Source of the DNA: Eutreptiella sp. 'Long Island Sound 2002'
Lineage: Eukaryota > Euglenozoa > Euglenophyceae > Eutreptiales > Eutreptiaceae
Assembly (NCBI GenBank): GCA_964036045.1
Contig: OZ038380.1
Location: 120,809,199 to 120,873,198 of the forward strand
Length of the DNA: 64,000 bases
Direction of reading: 5' to 3'
The notes under the pieces: model-generated
Told to the model about the DNA's origin: nothing
The model's input: only the letters and a program-made list of their open reading frames with translations
Databases searched by the model: none
Translations under genes and position numbers: made by a program
In this document: positions 31,126-41,100 of the stretch, in pieces
Numbering within the stretch: the first letter of the stretch is position 1
Layout: each line of letters starts with the position of its first letter

Positions 31126-32669
31126 CGGGGACGCTCCGGTGGCACCCAGGACCTGGTGTTTTGGGTACGTATCCGACTAGGGGGACGCGAATACCTGGGG
31201 GTACTGGATACTGGCGCCACAATATCTATAGTGGCGAAGAAAATTTTATCTTGTGGGAGCCTGAAGAACACCATGACCACCGCCGCCATACGCATGGGGG
31301 ATGGACATGTGGTGCACAGCTGCGGGGTACTGTGAAGTGGAGGTACCTATGGGCTCTCGAACTATCGCCCATCGGTTCTATGTGATGGACACTGAGGCCT
31401 TCGACTTTGTACTGGGTACTGACTTCTTCGTACAGCACTCCCAGATACAATCCCTGACTCTGCAAGCGCCCTACCTCCTCTACGTGGACCACGGCAGTGG
31501 CAGAGAGTCTGTGCCACTGGAGCAGTCGGAACATACCTCGAGTTACCTGAGACTATCGAAGGAGGAGCCCTCGAACATGATGGCGGCCTCCAAAACTGAG
31601 GACTACCAACTATTGAGGGAAGTCCTAGACCAAGGTCTGAAGGAGTTGGGTTACTCTCGAGAAGACCTAAGTGTGGAGCTGTTCGCCAGCGACAAGCAGC
31701 ATGTACTGGACCTATACTGCAGCAAGGGGAAGAACTGCAGCTACAAATTTTACTGGCCCTCTTTCGGGATGGCCTACGGGAACCCCAGATTCAGTGAACT
31801 GGGGAGGGTGCTGACCAAGGTGGCCTTGGAACGTTCCCGTATGGTCCTGTGTTCCCCCGACTGGGGAGCCCATGGGGGCAACGAGTACTGGCGAACCCTC
31901 CTTGACAAGCTGACTATCAGCTCTGTGCGGTTACCTGATGAGGCCATCTACGTGCCTCTGGGACGCAAGACGCCCATTGGGAAGCCCGGATGGGGGAGTA
32001 TGCTCAGCGTGGTGGACGGAAGTCTTACCACCATCCCCTGGGAGGACCTGGACCCGACTCTGGTCCAGGCCATACAACGTGAAAGCGATGGACTCGCCTT
32101 GGGTGACTTGAAGGATCACCTACGACCTCAAGATGCTGTTGAAACTACACCCGGAGGAGATGAGTACGTCGTGACTGACACCAACGCCCCCAACTCTCCC
32201 TGCCATGTACCTGTTCCTGATGGAGTCTCTGAGTGTGGACTATCTGAGCTACCTAGCTCTATCCACTCAGATGACGAAACTGAGCACGACGCCTTCTTCG
32301 TGCAGACCGCGGTGGAGGAAGTGGAAAACGCCGAGTACGCCGCCCCACTAAAACCCCTACTCTCCATGAGGGTGGAAGACCCCGTGGATGTGGATTCCAA
32401 GAGGAAGATGGTGGCGAAAAAGCTATGCTACGCGAAGCCTACCCGCAGCTCATGGCCACTGAAGCAAGGACGTATGGGAGACCTCTCCCAATTGAGGGAG
32501 GACCTCGAACAGAAGATCACCACCTGGCAAAGGGAGGTAGATCTCAAGCTCATGAAGAGCGTGTGGGGCGCCCATGTGAGGACCCCAGAGGAGGACGACC
32601 TCTCGGAGGAATGTGTATGTGAACCCCCTCGAGCGTGCCTATGTTGCCATCGTCCACCGGAGATGGTTG
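31126..32669 (+). pseudogene. pol: protease and MT-like segment of element A pol (5' half), frameshifted and cut by B
   Basis: In the same frame as gag, after TGA, the sequence reads on to LVFWVRIRLGG and LDTGATISIVA, an aspartic protease site (near 31,205-31,240). That frame stops at TGA 31,330-31,332. The continuation MGSRTIAHRFYVMDTEAFDF and VLGTDFF lies in another frame (open 31,301-32,669), so one base has been lost near 31,330. After protease comes a segment of about 120 residues: VELFAS (near 31,672), WPSFGMAYGNPRFSELGRVL (NPRF at 31,781) and VLCSPDW (near 31,850). Its order resembles the methyltransferase-like domain of DIRS elements. An acidic linker follows. The reading frame is broken at GTTG by element B and resumes at 45,880. 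Two residues before the break are EM. Confidence 0.85.
32666..32669. repeat. target-site duplication of element B, left
   Basis: GTTG directly before TGAAGCC; the same GTTG follows the right LTR at 45,880-45,883. Confidence 0.8.
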
Positions 32670-35033
32670 TGAAGCCGGTTCGGACCCCCGTGGCCATCTT
32701 GGGGTCACTTGGGGTGTGTATCTATGTGCCGGCAAGCCGCCATTGGCTGATATCATACTCTCCCATCCACCTGTACTAACCCGATGTGATAGTGTGATAG
32801 GTTTGGCCATTCCGGCTATGAGCGGCCATATTCAGAACCGAGGCACCGCCAGCGGAGATTTATATATCGGAATATCAGGAATCAACAGGGTTTTATTATC
32901 ATAATGTTTCCGTAATTTTTCAGCCTTTCGTTCTGATAGTCAATGTATCGGCGACTGTCAGTTGGCTCGCGATTTTGCGTTAACCGATTGGTTAACTGTT
33001 ATTTCCAGATATTTTGGCGGAAACGTTTCTGAAGGGTCAGATTTCATCTGTAAAGGGTTCGTTGCTTCCGCATTTTTCTAAATAAGCACTCGAAACTTTA
33101 ATCCGAATTTTTCGGGATGTCGAAATCGGATTTTCGACTTCGACATCGCCGCACTTGATTTGGACTTCTTCGATTGGTCATACTCCTTTCCCTATGCCCG
33201 AATCAGGTTTCCCTCATACTTGCCACCCATTTGACTTGGAGATATAAGGGAAACAAAAGCGAAGCGTGGGATCACTTTGAAGAGCCATATCTACGCGCGA
33301 GTGTGAGGAATAAGAATAAGGAAGGTTGGGTTGGAACTGCCTTGGTCTCAACTTAATTTAGGAAGCATCAAACGCCTTTGGTGCGCACACATGCCCGGTG
33401 TAGCAAGGGGAAAGGGTCAAGAGGGTATAAAGTGATGTATATATCTTGGACCGTGCAACCGAATATTTTAATGCGACTTTTGAGTGTGCCGCATGAGTGT
33501 TGGGGTTGCATAGCAACTTTCCTTGGGTTCCTACGTATTTTTAACGTGAAGTTATGTCAATGGAGGGACATGGCATATCATGGTGGGAGCCATATTTTGA
33601 GGGTATTTGTTATATGCATGGTATATGTTGGATATGCTCACGCACATGTTATATATCTTCGTGTGGCCGAAGAGATGGGGAGCCATACGTGACAAGGGCT
33701 TTGCCCATGTCCCAATTGTGGAATTCAAAGCGCTAGACCAAGTCTACCGCGTATGTATTGCTCATGGTATGTTTGACAAAGAGATCCATGGGTGCACTCC
33801 CATTTTCATGGGGAATGTAGATATTAGTGGCGAAGGTATCTCCATGCGCCCGATTGGGGATCCAAGTGGGGGAATTGTTCGCAAATGGTCTCAATCATTT
33901 GTGTATTGAATCATGAGCGGATATCATGGGTGAGCATAGAGATATACTATCATGACAACTTTGTATTTGGTCATATTTTCATGTTTTTGACCTCAATGTT
34001 TGCTCATTTTTGCGTTTTGTGTACTCGCCTGGTCAGCTAACAGCAAGAAGCCTATGGGGAGTCGAACCATGGTATGTTGTTCATATGTTGGCAGATGCTT
34101 CGGAGTTGAACACCACCATATGCCGGATCGCGTACTCCATTTGGCTTGGCGCACGAAGGATTATATGAATTGGTCTCAAAATCATGGGCTGACTTGGGCA
34201 GTGCGTGGCGCCCATATCCGAAAGGGTTTCGAAGGTAAAATGGGGATGTACATGGGCATTGGCCTTTGGTCTGTATCCTCCATGAATGGTAGACTTCGAT
34301 TCCATGCATGCTTGGAGCCTTCGGATAAGTAGTAACTACGATTTTGAGCATATCTTTGATATATGGCCAATATGGTGTGAATTGGCAGTTTTTTGGCATG
34401 TTATGAGTTCAAACTCATAGGTCATTTCTCTAAGCCCAATCCGACTCCAAGTCCAACCAAGGTTATGTCAGGGTAGGGCATGGTCCTGAGTGCCACTCTA
34501 GGCCATGACACGCCACCTTCCCTATTGGGCTAGGATTTAGAGGCTTGGAAGTGAACACATTTTTGGGGTTTATGTAGTGACTTTTGACATATGGCATTTA
34601 ACCATCTTATTTGACTGGGTTCAGGGCAGCATGTTGGTGAGTCAAGGGAAGGTCTTGAGTCCAGGGAATGATGGGTCTCTGGCTGTGATTGTGCAAGTTT
34701 CCATCTCTCCCCAACTTTGCTTTATTTGTATTCATATGCCAATTTCAGGGCTTTTATCCTTGGTGCAATTCTTGTACATGCCTGCCACCGTGGGAATACC
34801 GGTGTGCTGAACGAAAGCCCGCAGCCTGATTTGGATTGTGAATTGGGTTATTGCCATACTTGTGGGATCTGGTTGCCATTCAGGGTTGAAGGAGGATTGT
34901 ATTTTCTATTTTCTATATTTTTGGTTTTGGACCCTGGATTTTGATAAATGCAAGCATTGATCCGGAGTAAGTCAGCGGGGATTACTGGCGGAAGGGGCAC
35001 AGCGGGGGCCGGTCCTGGTAGGGACCTTCTTTA
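32670..35033 (+). repeat. 5' LTR of element B
   Basis: Starts TGAAGCCGGTTCGGACCC and ends GGTAGGGACCTTCTTTA, directly before the primer-binding site. A TATA-like TTTATATATC lies near 32,861. At 2.36 kb it is long for a Ty3/gypsy LTR. Short open frames inside it (for example 33,378-33,692) recur in the 3' LTR merely because the LTRs are duplicates and are not called as genes. Confidence 0.93.
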
Positions 35034-35046
35034 TGGTAGCAGAGGC
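35034..35046 (+). promoter_or_regulatory. primer-binding site of element B
   Basis: TGGTAGCAGAGGC begins at the base after the LTR; complementary to an initiator tRNA-Met 3' end of the ...CCTCTGCTACCA type. Confidence 0.85.
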
Positions 35047-35253
35047 TTACCTGCTGCCCCTACCAACCGCCGACCCGGGGACTTGGGCCCTCATGAGCCC
35101 TGCCCAAGTACGCCCCGGGTGCGTATTGTGGACTCGGTGGAGACCACGCCGGAGATTAGAGCCATAGAAGGACCGAGACGTTCAAGAGCATGGCGAACTC
35201 CGGAATTTGAAGCCCGAAGAGAAGAACGACACTCGGGAAGAGGAGGACGTGAC

Positions 35254-37890
35254 ATGGAGGACCTCGTCTCCATGTGTGAGCGTCGCTGCCGAAAGGCGGG
35301 CAACCTCCGCTCCGCCGCGGAGGACTCTGATGAGGCATGCCATTCAGGCAGCAGTGGAGGACGGGCCCGGCGCTACCGGAAGCGCGGGTCACCCAAGTCC
35401 GCGGCAAGGGACACCGGGGCTATGGACACGGACCCCAGCCCGGTCAGGCTGTGGGAATCCGAGGGGCACTCCGAGGGCTATCGGACAGCCCACGAGCCAC
35501 CTTCGGAGCCGGAGATGTCCGCGCCGATCGCCAGGGCGCATACGGCCCCCGAGCCCGCCCTGCAGCACGACGCCGAGGGCTTGGAGAGGCCAGCCAGGGC
35601 CCGGACGGCACCTGTGCCCCGGCACACGGGCCCAGAGACGGACGCCATAGGCGATACGCCTATGGGCGATGAGTCTGAGGTGCCGGGAACCGCGGGATGT
35701 GCTGAATCCGGCGGAAAGCACGCTGCGTGCCACTGCGAGCACGTGTCCTTCCTCATGGGCAAGTACCCGAAGATGGGGATGGACGCCATCGTGAACCATC
35801 TTGACCGCCTGGACAACGCCAAGGATGCTCTAGAGGAGGACGTCGCGGGGATCCTGGACGACCAGTCGGCCGCGGAAAACCACATGGAGGAGCTGCGAGC
35901 GGATCAGGCCCGGTACCGGGAGAATCTGGAGCTGGCCCTGCAGAAGCAGCAGCAAGTGGTGGACAGCCTCCTCCACTTAGTGGAGGACATGTCGGGACGC
36001 CTGAGAAGGCTAGAGGAGCGACAGCCCCTCGCCTCGGGTCCGGAGCTCCCGGCAAAGCCGGCCGCGGTAGAGCTGGTGGAGCGGGTTAGGACCCTCAGGA
36101 GCGCCATGGAGAAACCCATGGGCGGCCCTGCAGAGGCACCCTACGCGCCTCCGCGTGTTGACCCGGGTGCGCTGCCGTTTGTTCCCCTGTTCAGCGAGTC
36201 AACAATGCTCGGGGAACACACGGCACCGGCTGGGTCCATGCGGGAAGGGCACGTAGCCACGGACCCGAGGAGCCGGACAGTGCAGATGTCCCACGCTGCC
36301 CAGGATCTACCGCCATCCACGACTACCTATGCAGTTTATGCGGAAGAGGAGATCCAGAACCAAACCACGCAGGGGCAAACCATGGGAAGGGCCGACGGAC
36401 ATGGTCGAGGGCATCCAAGCGGAAATCTGTGGGCAAAGGACCCCAATACGGGGATATGGACGGCCGATGGAAGAAGTCCTTCCCGCATTCCAAACCCCAT
36501 GGGTTCAGGCCCAACTGGACCGCACTCCATGGAGGAGAGGGATGTACGGGGAGTGTACTCAAACCCCCCAGCCACAGGTGGTATCCGTCTCGGCGGAGTG
36601 GTGGCTGGAGACGTCGGAGACGCCATCAGGATCGACGACCTCAGGGGAATCAAAATCCCCTATTATGACGGGAACCCGTCCAACCTGGATGACTTCATCC
36701 TGGACTCGGAGGACTTCGCCGAGGAGGTCGTCGGCGAGATGCGGGGGGCGCCGCGGGACAAGTGGGTGTGCCGGACATTCCCACACCGCTTGGCGCAGGA
36801 CCTGAAGGAGGAGCTGCGGGATCAGATACGGGAAGGATTGATCCGGACGGAGCAGGCCTGCCTCCAGTGGTTGGAGGACGAGGAGCGGGTGGACGCTCCC
36901 AACCAGAAGCTTGAGGACCTGTGGTCCATTCCACTGCCGCTGGACCGCGGTGAGTTGCGGGTCCGGGAGTGGAACCGGTATCTGCGGAAGTACCGCAGAT
37001 GCCTCAAGTTGGTGGAAGACTGGAACGAGGCCAGTGAGATCCGCCACTTGCTGAAGGACGTCCTCCCCGGCAGCTGGAAGAGGAGAGTGGAGGACGAGGA
37101 GAAGAAGCGCGCCAAGCGACGGGTGGCGGTGAGGATTATGGCGGCGGAGGATACCCATGCGGGTATCATGGAGTTCTTCAGGAGGAACCTGGGCGAACCC
37201 GACCGGATGTTGGGCCTGAAGAACGCCGTGTACGTGGAGGTATTCGGGGACTCCATGGGGCAAAGGTTGCTGCGCCTCAACAACGTGGAGTGGAGGCGCG
37301 GGGAGCCGCTGAAGATGCAAGTCATCTTCGCTCGCATGAGCCTGGACGAGATCGTGAAGTACATCACGGTGGAGTTGAAGCTCAATGCGAAGAACGAGGC
37401 CCACGTGCAGGATCGGCATGGTCATGGACAACGAGGACACCGAGACGACCGCCATCATCGGGAGATCCAGGAGGACACGGCCAACTCCGCGGAGGATGGT
37501 AGTGGAAGTGGCCAAGACCACTGGTCCCGGGAGGATCACGAGGAGGCCCATTTCTTCGCGTTTGTGGCGCATAACGTGAAGAACCATGGACAGGATCGGT
37601 CCAGATGGAGCCAGATGGGACCCAAGAAGGGCAAAGAGCCAAGGAGGAGCGGGAACCCACCGCTCTCGTTCCGGGAGTACAGGTCTCAGCACGACGGGTG
37701 CTGGGTCTGTTATGGCAAGGGAAACAACCATGCACACGACCACCGTCAGTGCAAGGTGTATGAGGCGGACAAGAAGGCCTACTTCGCCGCTCATCCCGAG
37801 AAGAAGCCCAAGGAGCAGCGGATTTCCGATTGGAAAGCGAAGGGCGGAGACGGGGGAAAAGGCCAAGGCAAAGGCCAAGGAAAAGGCTGA
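35254..37890 (+). CDS. gag: Gag of element B
   Basis: About 878 residues from ATG 35,254, the first in-frame ATG after the primer-binding site. The frame is also open upstream through the primer-binding site to an ATG at 34,948 inside the LTR, so a longer start cannot be excluded. The N-terminus is Arg/Ser/acidic and low in structure. A coiled-coil-like stretch (MEELRADQARYRENLELALQ and on, ~residues 210-260) may drive multimerisation. The central part from IKIPYYDGNPSNLDDFILDS is the capsid-like core. Near the C-terminus is an unusual knuckle, C-x2-C-x6-H-x6-C (CWVCYGKGNNHAHDHRQC), then a KGQGKGQGKG tail. It ends at TGA 37,888. Confidence 0.9.
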   Translation: MEDLVSMCERRCRKAGNLRSAAEDSDEACHSGSSGGRARRYRKRGSPKSAARDTGAMDTDPSPVRLWESEGHSEGYRTAHEPPSEPEMSAPIARAHTAPEPALQHDAEGLERPARARTAPVPRHTGPETDAIGDTPMGDESEVPGTAGCAESGGKHAACHCEHVSFLMGKYPKMGMDAIVNHLDRLDNAKDALEEDVAGILDDQSAAENHMEELRADQARYRENLELALQKQQQVVDSLLHLVEDMSGRLRRLEERQPLASGPELPAKPAAVELVERVRTLRSAMEKPMGGPAEAPYAPPRVDPGALPFVPLFSESTMLGEHTAPAGSMREGHVATDPRSRTVQMSHAAQDLPPSTTTYAVYAEEEIQNQTTQGQTMGRADGHGRGHPSGNLWAKDPNTGIWTADGRSPSRIPNPMGSGPTGPHSMEERDVRGVYSNPPATGGIRLGGVVAGDVGDAIRIDDLRGIKIPYYDGNPSNLDDFILDSEDFAEEVVGEMRGAPRDKWVCRTFPHRLAQDLKEELRDQIREGLIRTEQACLQWLEDEERVDAPNQKLEDLWSIPLPLDRGELRVREWNRYLRKYRRCLKLVEDWNEASEIRHLLKDVLPGSWKRRVEDEEKKRAKRRVAVRIMAAEDTHAGIMEFFRRNLGEPDRMLGLKNAVYVEVFGDSMGQRLLRLNNVEWRRGEPLKMQVIFARMSLDEIVKYITVELKLNAKNEAHVQDRHGHGQRGHRDDRHHREIQEDTANSAEDGSGSGQDHWSREDHEEAHFFAFVAHNVKNHGQDRSRWSQMGPKKGKEPRRSGNPPLSFREYRSQHDGCWVCYGKGNNHAHDHRQCKVYEADKKAYFAAHPEKKPKEQRISDWKAKGGDGGKGQGKGQGKG

Positions 37891-38136
37891 GGAAGAGGCT
37901 ATGGTGGTGGACCTGGTCAAGATCGACGAGTGAGGTCGATCGAGGAAGTTGCTGAGGACATGTTGAGGACGTTGGCGGAACTCAAAGCCCAGCAAAGTGG
38001 AGGACAAAGTCCTGGCGGATCGCAGCCGGAAGGGGCTGCGGGAAGCCAAGTCTAGAGGAGCCCCCACGGGAGTGGGACCTCGGAGGTCTCTCCTCCGAAA
38101 ATCAGTGGAATCCCTGAGAAGGCGAAGGCACATCGG
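37891..38136 (+). other. gag-pol junction of element B, same frame, two stops
   Basis: Between the gag TGA (37,888-37,890) and the pol frame the same frame reads through a coding-like peptide (SIEEVAEDMLRTLAELKAQQ). It meets a TAG at 38,053-38,055, then continues without stop into pol. Gag and pol are therefore in one frame separated by two stop codons, not by a frameshift. Confidence 0.8.
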
Positions 38137-41100
38137 GTGCCGAAGAAGGCTCCGGAAGAGCCAAAACCACTGAGTTTCGCCACTCCCAACCCCTGGAGCG
38201 CCCTGCCAAGGGAAGTACATGTGGGTACGGGACATGGCAGGAAGGAAGGAGCGACCACAAAGAGCCCCGTGGACGGGCAGGACCAACCCAAGATCTACAC
38301 CATCCGTGACCATACCCTTGAAGTCCTGATGCACCCGGACGTGCTAGAGTTGCATGCCGTGAGAGTCGTCCATACACCTCATGGCGACGAGCGGCAGTTG
38401 CACTTGAAAGTGCGAGTACGGTGCGGACGAGAGGAGAAGGTGGTGGATGTGTTGGTGGATACGGGTGCCCAGGTGAGCCTGGTCCGGAGAGGGTTGTTCA
38501 AGGAGGAATTCCTGCAGCCCAGCCGGAGACCGGTCCGCCTGAAGGTCGCCAACGGAGAGATTATGGGTGGTGGCACCCATGAGGCCACTATCAGTATGGA
38601 ATTCTGGGAGCATGAGCGCTTGAACCGCCCTGATCAGGCGAAGAGAAGCACTCTATCCGGGAACTTCCATGTGGCCGACATTACTGATTGGGATATGATC
38701 ATGGGGTACGACTTCATGGTGGCCAACGCCATTGGAGCCCTTCCCCATCGCGCAACGCTGGTCCGGGAGGACGATGAATGCCTCACATGGCTGTCCACGG
38801 ATTATGCGTGCGGGTCATCCCAATGGAACGCTGAGGAAGAGGATCGGATCGTCCGAGCGGTGCAAGCTGTGGGTGCCAAGTCCAGAGGAGACCGTGTAGT
38901 TCAGCTCACGGAGTATGGAATGGCGCCGCAAGTGTACACCAGGATGATTCAGACGCTGGGAGCCGAAGCGCCCGAGACAGACGTCTTCGCTTCCCGGGAT
39001 GCCCCACTTCTGCGGAAGTGTAGGAGGCATTGGCATCGAGGAGACTCAGCCTGGCACAGGCATTGGGGTTTGAAGGAGTGGGGACCCATGTATTGGCATG
39101 GCTCCCTGGACATTACCAGACGTACGGTGGAGAAGATCATCGCGGATAGGGCGAAGGGGATCCTGGTCATAACCGGCATAGGATCCACCCCATGTCCGCT
39201 GGAGGGTCTCAAGTCGACGCTGGACTCCATCACCCTGAACGAGATGTCATTCGGGCCAGAGGAGGAGTTGTTCATCGACGCCAAGGGTGTATCAATGCCC
39301 TCCCCGGGTCAAGCGTGGGGTACCAAGGCTTTCCTGGTGGATGGGACGCAAGCCCAGCCCACGGGTGATGAAGCATTCATCCGTAGGGTGGAGGCGGTGC
39401 CCATGAAGGTCATGTTTGAGCCCAAGGAGGGGACGGATCAGCCAATTGATGGCATTGACGTCCTGTCCCACGCCGAGATCGACGACGTCGTCAACTACAT
39501 GCGGATGGGGATGCACGACCGTGTGGCAGCCAAGAAGAGGCGGGCCATGGTCACATCTCCGCATTGGTGGGATGACAAGATGTTGGTCACCGGCAAGTAC
39601 GAGAAGGATGAGTTCGTGGCGAGGGTCATGGACCACATCGCGGACCAATACGATGGTCCGGTTGGGTCGGACCCACCAACGTGGGGTTGTCCAAGTGTGG
39701 GAACCGGTAGGGACGAGCACCAGCCCGAGGCCGCAAATTTTCGAAGACTATCGGTGGGAATCGCGACCCACGACGATGAAGACGGCATATCGGACGAGGA
39801 GAAGTCGGACTCGGACCCGGAAGAGGCCTATACCGCAGTGCGGTCGGTTGTGTCTATACCGAAGCAAGCGGCTGAAGAGGCCCAGGAGAACCCGAAGGTC
39901 GCCGAGCTGAAGGAGAGGCTGATCAAGGCCTATCCGCGGCTATTCAGTGGCGTCGCCAACAAGAACCCTCCAGATCGTGGGAGGTTTGGTACAGCGAAGA
40001 TCAAGCTGAAGCCGAAGCCGAAGATCTATCGTCACCGGGAGTACCAACTTCAGGGCGATCGGGCCGAGGCCATGAAGAAGCTGTTGGCCGAGTTCATTGA
40101 GCGGGGATGGATCGAACCCTCCGACAGTGAGTGGGCCAGCCCAGCCTTCATCGTACCCAAGAAGGAGAAGGGCGAGTGGAGGTTGGTGGTGGATTACAGG
40201 GGTTTGAACGAGCAGACCGAGCACGACTCGTACTCGCTTCCCCTGATCGACTCCATCCTCCAAAAGCAACAGAAAAAGCGGATCTTCACGGTGTTGGACC
40301 TGAAACACGGTTACCACCAGATGCCGCTACACCCGGACTCCAGGCCCTGCACAGCGATGTCGACGCCGCTTGGGCCCATGCAGTGGAAAGTGGTGCCTAT
40401 GGGTGCCAAGAATGGCAACGCCGTTTTCCAGCGCATGATGGAGGACCTACTCGGTCCTGTCCGGGACTGTGCCGATCACCTCGTGGATGACATCATCATC
40501 GGGTCCGGCACGGAGAACATGACTGAGGATGAGCTCATCGACGCGCATGAGAAGGATCTGCGCCGAGTGCTCAGCGAGTTGGACAAACACAACATGGTGT
40601 GCAAGCCCACCAAAGCCTCACTATTCGTGAAGGAAGTGGAGTTCGCGGGTCACGTGGTTGGTCACGGGCAACGCCGTCCCATGCCTGGGAAGCTGGCGTC
40701 CCTGCACCACTGGGAGAAGCCCCAGACCATCAGCGAACTCCGGTCCTTCATGGGGTTCTGCAACTACTATTCGGGCTATGTCCGGATGTATGCAGAACTG
40801 TCGGGGCCGCTGCACAAGATGCTGCAAGTGGGCAAGTTCGATGGCCGGAAGGGGAGCAAAAAGAAGCTTGCCTGGACCCCTGAGGCTGAGGATGCGTTCA
40901 ACCGCCTGAAGGAGCGACTCCTGGGGCAGTTGGGGTTGTTCCTGGTGGACCCGGACAAGGGATTCGTGCTACGGACAGACGCCTCGGACCATGCCGTGGG
41001 GGCAGTCCTCGAGCAAGTCCGGGACGACGGGACTCATGTTCCCGTGGCGTTTTGGAGCAGGATCCTGGCCGAGGGCCAACGCCGAACATGGACCGCGAGG

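Noticed and set aside
31117-31140. Alternative genetic code with UGA as a sense codon
   Set aside because: TGA, TAA and TAG all end otherwise good frames here, and a single readthrough stop explains the gag-protease junction more simply.
33378-33909. Small open frames repeated in both B LTRs
   Set aside because: Present twice only because LTRs are duplicates; they are disrupted in the solo LTR at 11,373 and have no motif.
36559-38334. 591-codon minus-strand open frame
   Set aside because: Antisense to gag and the start of pol of element B, whose plus-strand frame has clear domains.
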